Origin: Deltaproteobacteria bacterium
GTDB taxonomy: Bacteria > Desulfobacterota > Binatia > HRBIN30 > JACQVA1
Assembly: GCA_016178705.1 (NCBI GenBank)
Contig: JACOST010000009.1
Location: 186,001-250,000, forward strand
Length of the DNA stretch: 64,000 nucleotides
Direction of reading: 5' to 3'
Position 1 is the first letter of the stretch, and each line of letters starts with the position of its first letter. The position numbers were made by a program, and so were the translations under genes. The notes beneath the pieces are model-generated. The model was given only the letters and a program-made list of their open reading frames with translations. It searched no databases and was not told the DNA's origin. Of this stretch, positions 25,918 through 36,779 are shown one piece after another.

Positions 25918-27712
25918 ATGGAAGGAGGCTCGGGAGAAGTGGCGCTGCCCAGGATCTTCGTTATTGACGACTCCGAAGCGGTGCGTGAAACGCTGTCGAT
26001 CGTGCTTGCCCACACGGGCGAGGTACATGAAGTCGCACCCCACGATTGTTCGGCATCATACCCCGTTCCGGACGCTCGCCCCGATCTGATCATCGCCAAC
26101 GCGGACACGATTCCGGCCGTGGCGCTGCGCGCCATTGGCGCCGCAAGCCTGCCGGTGATCTGGCTGCGCGCACAACCAATGGACGGAGCGCCGCTGCGTG
26201 CGTCGGCCGGCCCGTCGATAGTGCTGCCGGCGCGTTTTGACGGCCACGTCCTCACCGAGCACGTCCGACAGCTGCTGCGCCGCGCGCCCCAATCGCAACC
26301 GCAGCCAACGAACGACAAGTTGGCCTACCCCTACCTGTCGCACGAGGCGGCTCAGGTTGCGCGCGAGGCCGCTGCGAATCGCTTGCCCGTGCTGATCTCG
26401 GGTGAGCCCGGCACCGGCCGCGCGCGCGTCGCCGCCGCGATTCAACTCGCGCACTCGGCCACCCGTCTGGTGCCAATGCCACCGGCGAGCTGTACTCGCA
26501 ACGCGATCCAAGACCTCGCCACGACCGGGCCGGACGTGAGCATCCTCATCGATGACGTGGCATCAGCCACCGCGGAAACGCAGGCGCTGCTGCTCGAAGT
26601 CGTGGATGCCGGCGGGCTGTGGACACCGCGCGGATGGTTGGCGATCCGCATCATGGCCGCGACGGCGGCGGATCTTGGGAGCATGACGTACGGCAGTTCG
26701 TTCTCGCACGACTTGTACTATCACCTCAACGTGCTGCCAATCACGCTACCGCCGTTACGCGAGCGCACTCACGACATTCCCGTGCTCGCGCGGGCGATCG
26801 CCGCCGAGCTGTGCAGCAACCTGGGCTGTCGTCCAGTAGCGTTCACGCCTCGCGCGATGCAACGGTTGACGCGCTACCTCTGGTTCGGCAACACCGCCGA
26901 GTTGGAGACCGTGCTCGCTCGCACGATCGCGTTGGCGCACAAGGAAGTCCTCGATGTGGGCGACCTGCTGTTCGGCTACGGCCCACTTGTCGTCGTGCCG
27001 GCCTCTCAACCGGCGCAACCGGAGCAGCCCGCCACACCGCTGGCGAGCAGCGCGGTCGACATGATCATCAATGAGCTCGCGCACGAGTTCAAAAATCCGC
27101 TCGTGACGCTGAAGACCTTCGCGCAGCACCTCGATCGGCTCGTGTTAGAGGAATCCAGTCGCGATCAACTCGTTCTGATGACCGGAGAGGCGGTTGATCG
27201 CATGGATCGAGCGCTAGAGAACCTGCTGCAGTTCACGCGCTTCCACGAGCCGTCGCCACAACCGGTGCCGCTCGGAGCGATATTGGGTCCGGCGCTCGCC
27301 GAACTCGGTCCGCTATTGAGCGAGCGCCGACTGATGCTCGACTATCGGCCACCCCACAGCAACGTCGTCGTCAGCGTCGATCCGGAACAGATCACCTACG
27401 CGCTGGAAAACCTCCTCCGCGCCCTGATCCGCAATATCGGGGACGGTGGCTCGATCGCGGTCCACTGTGGCGAGGGCGGCCGCATGACAATCCAGTTGCC
27501 CGCCGGCAACGGACGCGGTATCGCCAAACTTGCGAGCCTGTTGCCGCCGCGCGACGGCAACGAGGAATCGCCGGTGCCCCTGGGCTTGGCACTCGCGCGC
27601 AGTTTGGTGAAACGGAACGGCGGCCAGTTCGAAATTCAGGAGAGCGCGACCGGGGCCACGGTCACGATTCAGCTCTCTGCTGCGGATGGAGTGGGGAGGG
27701 TGGTGCGCGACG

Positions 27713-27741
<29 letters not shown>
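25918..27741 (+). CDS. Hybrid regulator: pseudo-receiver + degenerate sigma-54 AAA+ + histidine kinase
   Basis: About 607 residues in an order I do not recognise from described families. First a receiver fold (RIFVIDDSEAVRETLSIVL) whose phospho-acceptor region reads PDLIIANAD, with Asn where Asp belongs, and no conserved Lys. Next a sigma-54 activator-like AAA+ domain: Walker A SGEPGTGRARV (Lys replaced), Walker B ILIDDVA, then LYYHLNVLPITLPPLRERTHDIPVL and WFGNTAELETVL. The GAFTGA loop is deleted. Last, a HisKA domain with intact H-box ELAHEFKNPLVTLKTF and a weak ATPase domain (PLGLALARSLVKRNGG). The start is uncertain: ATG 25918, GTG 25939 with GGGAG upstream, or ATG 25858. It overlaps the next response-regulator gene by 29 bp, so they probably form a pair. 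Confidence 0.8.
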
Positions 27742-29122
<1,381 letters not shown>

Positions 29123-29324
29123 CAGTCCTGTTCGCACCCATCGAACAATTTTGCACAACCACCCGACGCCTTGAGTAGTCGGCTCGCGACCCACCGCACC
29201 TAAGAATCGCAACGGAATCGCCACTTCCGCGCGTCACGTTCGCGCATCACTTCAATTTCAATCGCACTGGCACATCCCCTGCTCTCCTTGGGACCGCCCT
29301 TTCGGAGAGTAGGAGACTTCGGCC
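29123..29324 (+). other. Intergenic region holding a sigma-54 promoter
   Basis: The 202-bp gap between the response regulator and the receiver-kinase gene. Apart from the sigma-54 element at 29268-29283 and a GAGAGTAGGAG ribosome binding site before 29325, I see only a weak CCGAC/GTCGG inverted repeat near 29162-29180 and no RNA gene. Confidence 0.5.
29268..29283 (+). promoter_or_regulatory. Sigma-54 (-24/-12) promoter of the receiver-kinase gene
   Basis: The sequence TGGCACATCCCCTGCT fits the -24/-12 pattern with GG and GC ten bases apart; the only departures from TGGCACG-N4-TTGCW are A for G at position 7 and C for the first T of TTGC. Transcription would begin near 29294, 31 bases before the ATG at 29325. 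Two sigma-54 activators are encoded nearby. Confidence 0.7.
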
Positions 29325-30434
29325 ATGGACGAGTGCGCATCGCTGCTGATCATCGACGACGAGCGGGGGCCGACCGAATCGTTGCGGATGATCTTCAAGC
29401 CTTCCTACAAGGTCTTCACCGCCGCGCGGGCCGAACAAGCCCTCGACATTCTGCGTACGACCGCGATTGATGTCGTCACCCTCGACCTCCGCATGCCTGG
29501 AATGCCCGGCATCGAACTGCTCGAGCACATCAAGGAACACGATCCCGACATCGAAGTCATCATCGTCACCGGCTACGCCGCGCTGGACTCGGCGATTCGC
29601 GGATTACGCCATCGCGTCTTCGACTACGTGACCAAGCCGTTCGACGTCCCCCACATTGCGGATCTCGTTCGCCGCGCCGTCGGCCGCCGGCGCGCCTCGC
29701 TGCGGATGCGAAACATCAAGGAAGACTTTCTCGCCAATCTTTCGCACGAGCTGCGCACGCCGCTGAGCGCCATCATCGGCTACGGCGCCATCCTCGCCGA
29801 GGAGTTGCAGGCGATGGTCAACACCGAACAGCGCACCGCTCTCGATCGCATTCAAGCAAACTCGCAAGAGCTGCTCAGCTTGATCGAAGGGGTCCTACTG
29901 CTCAACGCGCTCGACGCAGGCGAAGTGCCGCTCACGGTCGACCCGTTCGACATCACCGCGGCAACGCAGCGCATTGGTCATCGTTTCGAGCCGCTGGCAA
30001 CCGAGAAGGGGCTGCACTTCGACGTGACGTACTCGGCCGACGGTCTGTGGGCCATTAGCGATGAAGACAAAGTCGAGCGCGTGCTGGTCGCCCTGCTCGA
30101 CAACGCGGTGAAGTTCACCTCGCACGGCGGCATTACGCTGAGCGTCCGTCAAGCGCCGCAGCCGGGCGCCGTCGAGATCGAAGTCGCGGACAGCGGTATC
30201 GGCATGGGCGAGGAGGAAATGGCACAGGCCCTCAAGGGGCTCGCGCAGACCGATTCCTCGCCGCGCCGACGCTATCGCGGGCTTGGGCTCGGATTGCGGC
30301 TGGCGACGCGGTTGGTCGAGTTTCTCGGTGGCGATCTTCGCGTGCACAGCGAGGCCGGCAGTGGCACGCAGTGCATCGTCACCCTGCCCGCGCGCCGCGT
30401 AGCGCCCCACGATCAGTTCACCCACTTGCACTGA
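29325..30434 (+). CDS. Receiver-histidine kinase hybrid (REC-HisKA-HATPase)
   Basis: A 369-residue cytoplasmic protein. The N-terminal receiver has LLIIDDERGPTESLRM, phospho-Asp in VVTLDLRMPGMPG, VIIVTGY and YVTKPFD. The kinase core follows: H-box FLANLSHELRTPLSAIIGYG, N-box ALLDNAVKFTSHGG, G1 VADSGIGMGEEE and G2 RGLGLGLRLATRLVEFLGG. There is no membrane segment or separate sensory domain, so its signal arrives by phosphorylation of the receiver. It ends 7 bp before the zinc-ribbon hypothetical gene. It may relay phosphate among the nearby regulators; its partner is unknown. Confidence 0.9.
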   Translation: MDECASLLIIDDERGPTESLRMIFKPSYKVFTAARAEQALDILRTTAIDVVTLDLRMPGMPGIELLEHIKEHDPDIEVIIVTGYAALDSAIRGLRHRVFDYVTKPFDVPHIADLVRRAVGRRRASLRMRNIKEDFLANLSHELRTPLSAIIGYGAILAEELQAMVNTEQRTALDRIQANSQELLSLIEGVLLLNALDAGEVPLTVDPFDITAATQRIGHRFEPLATEKGLHFDVTYSADGLWAISDEDKVERVLVALLDNAVKFTSHGGITLSVRQAPQPGAVEIEVADSGIGMGEEEMAQALKGLAQTDSSPRRRYRGLGLGLRLATRLVEFLGGDLRVHSEAGSGTQCIVTLPARRVAPHDQFTHLH

Positions 30435-30441
30435 GGGTCCG

Positions 30442-31134
30442 ATGTCCGACGCATTCTTGTTGTGCCGCGATTGCGGCGTTGTCCACCGTGTCTATGCGGC
30501 GCACGAACTCGCCGAGGGCGGCGAAGCCAACGAGGCGGCCGCGATCGCCTACGGCGGCTTCCTCATTGAACATCGCCATCATCCCTTGGAACGAGTCGAG
30601 CGCACCGGCGTCAACGCCCACTACGAAGGCACGCTGTGGGACCCGGTACACACCAGCTACATCGAATTGAGCAGTGGCGAGCAATCGTTCACCGTCCGCA
30701 GCGGGCGCGAGTCGATTGATGAACCGGTGCGACACGAGGTGGTCGAGCAACGCATCGAGCCCGGCGCCGTGCGGCTCGCGATCGAAGAGCACGAGATTCG
30801 CCGCGCCCTCGATTGCCACTTCTATCCCTACGCGCTACGGCCATCGAAGGTCGATCAGTTCGTCGCCGCGGTGCGCACGATCTTGCCTCTGCTCCCCGCC
30901 GACCAGATCGCCACCGAGTTCGACGACGCTGACGATCCCACTCTCAGCATCGCGCGCCTGCCCGACGAAGGCGTCGTGACATTGCTCGAACGTTCGATGG
31001 ACATCTTCGACGCGTGGGAACTCTCGCGCATTGCCGGCTTCATCAGCGCCAACCGCGACGAATACGGCGCCCTCGCCCTGCGCGTACGCCGCGAGACTAC
31101 GCTGAGCCCGCAGCCATCGCGCGACGAGCGCTGA
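30442..31134 (+). CDS. Hypothetical protein with N-terminal CxxC motif
   Basis: A 230-residue protein I do not recognise. It begins DAFLLCRDCGVVHRVYAAHELAEG, with one CxxC pair followed by a His, suggesting a half zinc ribbon. The middle is acidic and strand-rich (LSSGEQSFTVRSGRESIDEPVRHEVVEQRIEPG). The C-terminal third (FHSPYAL-like HFYPYALRPSKVDQFVAAVRTILPLLP) is mostly helical. No signal peptide or membrane segment. It starts 7 bp after the receiver-kinase gene with GAGGGTCCG before the ATG, so it is probably in the same transcript and may serve that signalling pathway. Confidence 0.7.
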   Translation: MSDAFLLCRDCGVVHRVYAAHELAEGGEANEAAAIAYGGFLIEHRHHPLERVERTGVNAHYEGTLWDPVHTSYIELSSGEQSFTVRSGRESIDEPVRHEVVEQRIEPGAVRLAIEEHEIRRALDCHFYPYALRPSKVDQFVAAVRTILPLLPADQIATEFDDADDPTLSIARLPDEGVVTLLERSMDIFDAWELSRIAGFISANRDEYGALALRVRRETTLSPQPSRDER

Positions 31135-31364
31135 CGCACTCCCACTTCAGTTCCGCGTCCAATCACCAGATCGGCTGCCTTCGCGGGCGCTGTGTGCTGC
31201 GCTTCATCACACGAGGCATCGCAACGCGGGCGTTCATGTCCTGTTCCTGTCCCTGCCACGAATGATGGTCCTTGGAGTCCATTCCTTGCGCTCGCGTCCT
31301 GGCGAGTCTCGTTTCAACACCCCTTGGCCGCAATTCTATTGGAAGAAGGTCTAGATGCACCCGC

Positions 31365-32639
31365 ATGCAGGCCGTGTTGACTGCCCTCGGACCCTCTCCT
31401 ATAACCGCCTCGGCTTTTCGGAACGAGCGCATGTACGCTGCCGGCGCGGCTTTGGCCGCCTCTGATTCTGCTTCGGCTCGGGAGCCCGTCCCCGCTATCT
31501 TGGCATCTGCACTCGCCGGTCAGCCAATCAGCGAAGCCGACGCCAACGTTCTCATCGATGTTGATGACGTGGGTCTGCGGGATGCGATGGCAACGGCTTG
31601 CGAGGTGCGCGAACGCTACAAGGGTTCCGCCGTCACCTACTCTCCGAAAGTCTTTCTGCCGATTACCAACCTGTGCCGCGACTTCTGTTCGTATTGCACG
31701 TTTCGCAAAGACCCCAACGATCCCGGCGCGTGGACGATGACGCCGGAAGAAGTTCGCTCGTGGTCGCGCGACGGCAAGGAGCGCGGCGCGATCGAGGCAC
31801 TCATGTGCCTCGGCGATAAACCGGAATTGGTCTTCAAGTCGTATCGTCAGACGCTCGAAGTCCTCGGCCACACCACCACGATCGAGTACGTTCGCCACGC
31901 GTGCGAGGTCGCGCTTGAAGAAGGTCTGCTGCCGCACACCAACGCCGGCCTGATGACGCGTGCCGAAATGGCGAGCCTGAAGCCGGTCAACGTCAGCATG
32001 GGGCTGATGCTCGAAACCATCAGCCCGCGCCTGCGCGAACGCGGCGGTCCGCACTATCACGCGCCGGACAAGGATCCGGTGCTGCGCATGCGGATGATTC
32101 ACGAGGCCGGCGAGTTGCAGATTCCGTTCACGACGGGCATCCTCGTCGGCATCGGCGAAACTCGCGCCGAGCGGGTCGCCAGTTTGATCGCGATCCGCGA
32201 CGCGCACGAACGCTACGGACACATTCAGGAGATCATCATCCAGAACTTCCGCGCCAAGCCGAGTATCCCGATGGCCACCAGCCCCGAACCCGACACGCTC
32301 GAAATGGCGCGTACCCTCGCCGTGTGCCGGCTGCTGATGCCGGCGATGAACATTCAAGCGCCGCCGAACCTCAGTCCATACGATCACCGCATCTTGCTCA
32401 ACTCCGGTCTCAACGACTGGGGTGGCATCTCCCCGCTGACGCGGGACTACGTCAACCCCGAGGCTCCCTGGCCGCACGTCGCCGCATTGGCCGCGACGTG
32501 CAAAGGGGAAGGCTCTATCCTGCAACCTCGCCTGCCGATCTACGATGAGTACATCGATCGGCCCGGCTTCTTGGATCCGGCGCTGCACGCGCGCACGCGC
32601 GCGCTGGCGGCCGGCAGAGGAGGAGTCTTGCCATGTTGA
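31365..32639 (+). CDS. cofG: CofG, 7,8-didemethyl-8-hydroxy-5-deazariboflavin synthase subunit 1
   Basis: A 424-residue radical-SAM enzyme. The cluster motif CRDFCSYC follows FLPITNLC, and the CofG-specific stretch FRKDPNDPGAWTMTPEEV comes directly after it. Later landmarks are EALMCLGDKPE, TNAGLMTRAEM, FTTGILVGIGETRAER, QNFRAKPSIPM and LNDWGGISPLTRDYVNPE. With CofH it makes the deazaflavin FO of coenzyme F420 from tyrosine and a ribityl-diaminouracil. The ATG at 31365 is chosen; an ATG at 31431 is also possible since the first 35 residues are not conserved in character. It overlaps cofH by 7 bp. Confidence 0.95.
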   Translation: MQAVLTALGPSPITASAFRNERMYAAGAALAASDSASAREPVPAILASALAGQPISEADANVLIDVDDVGLRDAMATACEVRERYKGSAVTYSPKVFLPITNLCRDFCSYCTFRKDPNDPGAWTMTPEEVRSWSRDGKERGAIEALMCLGDKPELVFKSYRQTLEVLGHTTTIEYVRHACEVALEEGLLPHTNAGLMTRAEMASLKPVNVSMGLMLETISPRLRERGGPHYHAPDKDPVLRMRMIHEAGELQIPFTTGILVGIGETRAERVASLIAIRDAHERYGHIQEIIIQNFRAKPSIPMATSPEPDTLEMARTLAVCRLLMPAMNIQAPPNLSPYDHRILLNSGLNDWGGISPLTRDYVNPEAPWPHVAALAATCKGEGSILQPRLPIYDEYIDRPGFLDPALHARTRALAAGRGGVLPC

Positions 32640-33892
32640 CGCGTCACATTCGGGAAATGGTCACCGACCCGCGGCCGCTCGACGCCGTGCTTGCGGAGGC
32701 CTCGGCACCGACGCGAGCGATTCTCGAGCGTTCACTCGAAGCGCGCGAACTCAGTGTCGAGGACGGCGTCCACCTGTTGAGCACCGAGGGCGCCGACCTG
32801 CTCGCGCTGATCAAGACCGCCGATCGCGTGAGAGCCACCGACGTCGGCAACGACGTTACCTACGTCATCAACCGCAACATCAACTGGACCAACATCTGCT
32901 TCGTCGGCTGCCAGTTCTGCGCCTTCGCCGTGCATCGCAAAGATCCAACCGCGTACAACCACGATGTCAATCACGTCCTCAGCAAAGTGCAGGACGCGAT
33001 CGATCGCGGCGCCAGCGAAGTGTGCATGCAGGGCGGCATCAATCCGGAAATGGACGCGTTCGAGTACCGCGACATGTTGCTGGCGATCAAGGCGCGCTAC
33101 CCGCACATGCACATCCACGCGTACTCGCCGATGGAGATCATGTACGGCGCCCGCCGCACGGGGATGAATTACACGGACTACATCAGCATGCTGCGCGACG
33201 CTGGCCTCGGGACTATCCCGGGTACCGCGGCTGAGATCCTCGACGACGACGTGCGCGAGATCCTCAGCCACAAGAAGGTCGACGTGCGCACGTGGGTCGA
33301 GATCATCACCACCGCGCACAAAGTCGGCGTGCGCACGACCTCGACGATCATGTACGGCCACATCGAGACGCGTGAGCACATCGCCCGACACATCGACTTG
33401 CTGCGCACGATTCAGAAAGAAACCGGCGGCTTCACCGAGTTCGTGCCGCTGCGCTTCATCCACACCTACACCACGCTCTATCAAAAGGGGTTGGTGAATC
33501 CGCCGCCCAAGGGCGCCGTCGACTTTCGCATGTACGCTGTCTCGCGCCTGATGCTGCGCGGATGGATCAACAACCTCCAGACCTCGTGGGTGAAGCTCGG
33601 CGTCGAGTTGGCGCAGCTGACGCTGGGTGCCGGGTGCAACGACTTCGGCGGCACGCTGATGGAAGAGTCGATCTCGAAGATGGCCGGCGCCGACGCGGGC
33701 GAGTATCTCCCCGAGAGCGAGATCCGCGCGCTCATTGAGGGCTTCGGACGCATCCCGGTGCAACGCACTACTACCTACGGTCGAATGCACGGAGCGGAGG
33801 ACGGAGCGAATGAGACGCACGCAGCGGGTGACGGTGCTGGCTGGCGGAGTGGGCGCCGCGCGCTTTCTGCGGGGCCTGCACTCGCTTCTTGA
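32633..33892 (+). CDS. cofH: CofH, FO synthase subunit 2 (tyrosine-uracil hydroxyphenyl transferase)
   Basis: A 419-residue radical-SAM protein. The cluster motif is CFVGCQFC in NRNINWTNICFVGCQFCAF, followed by EVCMQGGINPEMD, HIHAYSPMEI, GLGTIPGTAAEIL and TSTIMYGHIETREHI, all typical of CofH. The end reads TLGAGCNDFGGTLMEESIS and TTTYGRM, after which about 30 residues of low-complexity tail are read through the start of cofD. The tail may be an accident of overlapping frames. cofG and cofH are separate genes here, unlike the fused fbiC of actinobacteria. It starts from ATG 32633, with AGAGGAGG upstream inside cofG. Confidence 0.95.
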   Translation: MLTRHIREMVTDPRPLDAVLAEASAPTRAILERSLEARELSVEDGVHLLSTEGADLLALIKTADRVRATDVGNDVTYVINRNINWTNICFVGCQFCAFAVHRKDPTAYNHDVNHVLSKVQDAIDRGASEVCMQGGINPEMDAFEYRDMLLAIKARYPHMHIHAYSPMEIMYGARRTGMNYTDYISMLRDAGLGTIPGTAAEILDDDVREILSHKKVDVRTWVEIITTAHKVGVRTTSTIMYGHIETREHIARHIDLLRTIQKETGGFTEFVPLRFIHTYTTLYQKGLVNPPPKGAVDFRMYAVSRLMLRGWINNLQTSWVKLGVELAQLTLGAGCNDFGGTLMEESISKMAGADAGEYLPESEIRALIEGFGRIPVQRTTTYGRMHGAEDGANETHAAGDGAGWRSGRRALSAGPALAS

Positions 33893-34754
33893 CCCGCGCC
33901 GACTCATCATCATCGGCAATACCGGCGACGACGACACGTTCTTCGGCCTGCACGTTTCGCCCGACCTCGACACCGTCACCTACACCTTGGCGGGTCGGGT
34001 CGGGCGGCGGTTCGGTTGGGGCGTGCAGGGCGACACCTTGGCGTGCCTCCATGCGCTCGAGCGCTACTACGCGGAGACCTGGTTTCAATTGGGCGACATG
34101 GATCTGGCCACTCACCTCTACCGCACCGATGCTCTGCGCCGCGGACAGTCACTCTCTGAGATCACGCGAACGATCGCGCAGCGCCACGGACTGAAGGTGA
34201 CGATGTTGCCCATGTCCGACGACCCCGTGCGCACGGTGGTCCACGTCGCCCAGCGCGGTGCCCTGCCCTTTCAGCAATATCTGGTCAAGGGACGCGGACG
34301 CGGGCGAGTCGAACGCGTGCAATTCGTTGGGGCATCGCGGGCGCGCCCGGCGCACGGCGTGCTTGGCGCCATTCGCAACGCCGACATCGTGATCGTGCCG
34401 CCGAGTAATCCGATCGTCAGCATCGGTCCTATCGTCAGTCTTGCCGGCGTGCGCGCCGCGTTGCGCACCACCCGGGCGCGGATCGCCGCGATTAGCCCGA
34501 TCGTCGGTGGTATGCCGATCAAGGGTCCTGCGCATCGCCTGCTCCGCGGCCTCGGCCACGAAGTGTCGCCGTTCGGTGTGGCGAACATCTATCGCGACTT
34601 CGTCGATTTGTTCGTGCTCGACAACCGCGACGCGGCGCACGCGCCACGCATCCAGAAGCTCGGCATGCGGACGTTGGTGACCGACACGATCATGTCAACG
34701 CCCGCGAAGTCGCGCGCGCTGGCGGCGGCGGTTGTGGGAGAGGTGATGGCATGA
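33810..34754 (+). CDS. cofD: CofD, 2-phospho-L-lactate (or PEP-derived) transferase
   Basis: A 314-residue protein with the CofD/FbiA signature VTVLAGGVGAARFLRG at the N-terminus, then NTGDDDTFFGLHVSPDLDTV, GRRFGWGVQGDT, WFQLGDMDLATHLYRT, VPPSNPIVSIGPIVSL and ISPIVGGMPIKGPAHRLL. It joins the phospholactyl or phosphoenolpyruvyl moiety from a GDP donor to FO. The ATG at 33810 follows GGAGGACGGAG and lies 83 bp inside the cofH reading frame; the longer in-frame start at 33735 lacks homology. No cofC guanylyltransferase gene is in the window. Confidence 0.95.
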   Translation: MRRTQRVTVLAGGVGAARFLRGLHSLLDPRRLIIIGNTGDDDTFFGLHVSPDLDTVTYTLAGRVGRRFGWGVQGDTLACLHALERYYAETWFQLGDMDLATHLYRTDALRRGQSLSEITRTIAQRHGLKVTMLPMSDDPVRTVVHVAQRGALPFQQYLVKGRGRGRVERVQFVGASRARPAHGVLGAIRNADIVIVPPSNPIVSIGPIVSLAGVRAALRTTRARIAAISPIVGGMPIKGPAHRLLRGLGHEVSPFGVANIYRDFVDLFVLDNRDAAHAPRIQKLGMRTLVTDTIMSTPAKSRALAAAVVGEVMA

Positions 34755-35509
34755 ACCCTTTTTCCGTCCACCCGGTGCCCGGTGTGCCGATGATACGCCC
34801 TGGCGACGACCTCGGCTCCATCCTCGCCGACGCCATCGCGAAGGCACAACTCGGTCCGCTCGACGGCGACATTCTCGTGGTCTGTCAGAAGATCGTGTCG
34901 AAGGCCGAAGGTCGCGTCGTCGATCTGAAGACGGTGACCGCGTCGCCGTTCGCGAAGCAACTCGCGGCGATGACCACTGACAAAGATCCGCGCGTCATTG
35001 AAGTGATTCTCGGCGAGACCAACCGGATCGTGAAAATGGATCGCGGCCACCTCATCGTCGAAACCGGCCCGGGTTACGTGTGCGCCAACGCGGGGGTCGA
35101 CGAGTCGAACAGTCTCGATGACGACACGGTGATCCTGCTCCCGCGCGATGCTGATGCCTCCGCGCGCGGACTCGTCGACGCAATGCGGGCGCGAACCCAA
35201 CGCGAGGTGGCGGTGATCGTGACCGATACATTCGGCCGGCCGTGGCGCGACGGTCTGGTCGACTTCGCGCTCGGCGTCGCCGGGATGGAACCGTTACTCG
35301 ATCTGCGCGGCGAGCGCGACCTCACCGGCCGCGAGCTGCACCACACGGTGAACGCACAAGCCGATGCGCTCGCTGCCGCCGCCGGTCTGGTGATGCGCAA
35401 AGGCGAAGGCATCCCCGCAGCCATCGTTCGCGGCTACGCGTATCAGCGCGGCGACGGCGCCGGCGGTGCGAAGCTTATCCGCCCGCGCGAGTTCGACATG
35501 TTCCGCTAG
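34751..35509 (+). CDS. cofE: CofE, coenzyme F420-0:L-glutamate ligase
   Basis: A 252-residue ligase with the CofE pattern: HPVPGVPMIRPGDDLGSIL, DILVVCQKIVSKAEGRVV, ETNRIVKMDRGHLIVETGPGYVCANAGVDESNS, VIVTDTFGRPWRDG and GVAGMEPLLDLRGERDLTGREL. It adds glutamate residues to F420-0 using GTP. It lacks the C-terminal nitroreductase-like domain that actinobacterial FbiB carries. It overlaps cofD by 4 bp (ATGA), completing a cofGHDE operon. Confidence 0.95.
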   Translation: MNPFSVHPVPGVPMIRPGDDLGSILADAIAKAQLGPLDGDILVVCQKIVSKAEGRVVDLKTVTASPFAKQLAAMTTDKDPRVIEVILGETNRIVKMDRGHLIVETGPGYVCANAGVDESNSLDDDTVILLPRDADASARGLVDAMRARTQREVAVIVTDTFGRPWRDGLVDFALGVAGMEPLLDLRGERDLTGRELHHTVNAQADALAAAAGLVMRKGEGIPAAIVRGYAYQRGDGAGGAKLIRPREFDMFR

Positions 35510-35613
35510 GTCCGCCACTGCACAAGACCCGCGACCCTTGAGCCAACTGCGCTCCTCCGGTAAGAGATGCGGCTCTAACCGCTACACAATCTCATCGAAG
35601 GAGTCTCCGCAGC

Positions 35614-36234
35614 ATGAGTGAACCGAAATCGAAGCACATCGTCTGGCATGCCGGGAACGTGTCGAAGACCGACCGCGAAAACATTTTGGGCCACAAGGCA
35701 TGCACCGTATGGATGACCGGGCTGTCGGGCTCGGGTAAGTCGACGCTGGCCGTCGCGCTGGAAAAAATATTCTGGGATCGCGGCGTCCACTCGTTCGTAC
35801 TCGACGGTGACAACGTGCGCCACGGGCTGAACAAGGATCTCGGCTTCTCGCCGGAAGATCGCAACGAGAACATTCGCCGCATCGGTGAAGTCGCCAAGTT
35901 GTTCACCGAAGCCGGCGTGATCAACATCACCGCTTTCATCTCGCCCTACCGTGCCGATCGCGAGCAAGCGCGCAAGCTGATGGCTGCAGGCGACTTCATT
36001 GAAGTCTTCGTCGATTGCCCGCTCGAAGTGTGCGAATCGCGCGATCCGAAAGGTCTGTACAAAAAAGCCCGCGCCGGTCAGATCCCCGAGTTCACCGGTA
36101 TCTCTGCGCCCTACGAAGCCCCGCTTGCCGCCGAGATCACCGTCAACACCGGCACGCAGAGCGAGGCGGAGAGTTTGAAAACGATCCTCACCTACCTCGA
36201 GGGCAACGGCTACGTGGCAGCGGAGTCAGCGTAG
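35614..36234 (+). CDS. cysC: Adenylylsulfate (APS) kinase
   Basis: A 206-residue APS kinase of normal length. Walker [16 protein letters not shown], the substrate region [68 protein letters not shown] and [11 protein letters not shown] are all in place. It makes PAPS for sulfotransferases or sulfate assimilation. It stands alone, without cysDN, 104 bp after cofE, with AAGGAG before its ATG. A link to sulfated polysaccharide is possible but no sulfotransferase is seen here. Confidence 0.95.
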   Translation: MSEPKSKHIVWHAGNVSKTDRENILGHKACTVWMTGLSGSGKSTLAVALEKIFWDRGVHSFVLDGDNVRHGLNKDLGFSPEDRNENIRRIGEVAKLFTEAGVINITAFISPYRADREQARKLMAAGDFIEVFVDCPLEVCESRDPKGLYKKARAGQIPEFTGISAPYEAPLAAEITVNTGTQSEAESLKTILTYLEGNGYVAAESA

Positions 36235-36605
36235 TTTCGGCGCAAGCTCGGCCTGCCGAGGCCTTGTGCGAGAAGGCCCTGCCCGCGAAAAAAAAGCCCG
36301 CTTCCCCGAGTAGCAGAACCGAGTAGAAGCCGACGGCTTCGTATCGAGGGACTGCGTAATCGAGGGGCTACCCTTGTGCGGAACGCGCGAGCGGCTGGCG
36401 CTGCTGCGATGGCTTGCAGCAGCGCCAGCCTTCTTGCTGCCCGATGGCGGAAGCGAAGACGGCACCGGGTACACTTCTGCGTGGTACTGGTCTTGCTCAG
36501 CCCACAAGGGTGAGCGTCATCATGCTTGAAAGCTTCCGAACCCCTGCCAGTCGGCAGCGCGAGATGGGCGGGAAGTCGCCTTCCAGGCGCGCGCTATCAC
36601 CCCCC
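36235..36605. other. Intergenic region after cysC
   Basis: 371 bp with no convincing gene. It contains the strong stem-loop at 36393-36430, an A-run (gcgaaaaaaaagcccgc, about 36287-36301), and an ATG-initiated frame entering the small membrane ORF downstream. Nothing resembling a tRNA was seen. Confidence 0.5.
36393..36435 (+). terminator. Strong stem-loop downstream of cysC, likely terminator
   Basis: A perfect 15-bp inverted repeat (GGCTGGCGCTGCTGC at 36393-36407 and its complement at 36416-36430) encloses an 8-nt loop, followed on the plus strand by TTCTT. The T tract is short, so termination may be partly factor-dependent. It lies 159 bp after the cysC stop. Confidence 0.6.
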
Positions 36606-36779
36606 ATGCGTCTCTCACGCCCCCGAGCGCCTATCTCGCGTCCGTCTCTGCGCAACCTGCTGCGCCACATCCAGCACCACGGCCCCTTCTATCAACGTCT
36701 CGGCGATACGCTGCTCGGGGTGGGCATCGTGTCGGTGCTGCTGATCTCGGCCTATCTGTTGATCTTCGCTAGCCGTTGA
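36606..36779 (+). CDS. Possible small membrane protein
   Basis: A 57-residue frame starting at ATG 36606: a basic N-terminal half (SRPRAPISRPSLRNLLRHIQHH) and one strong hydrophobic helix (LLGVGIVSVLLISAYLLIF) near the end. No ribosome binding site is evident, and an in-frame ATG at 36522 would give 85 residues. The stop overlaps the 3' end of the convergent oxidoreductase gene by 11 bp. It could be a real single-pass protein or a chance frame. Confidence 0.3.
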   Translation: MRLSRPRAPISRPSLRNLLRHIQHHGPFYQRLGDTLLGVGIVSVLLISAYLLIFASR

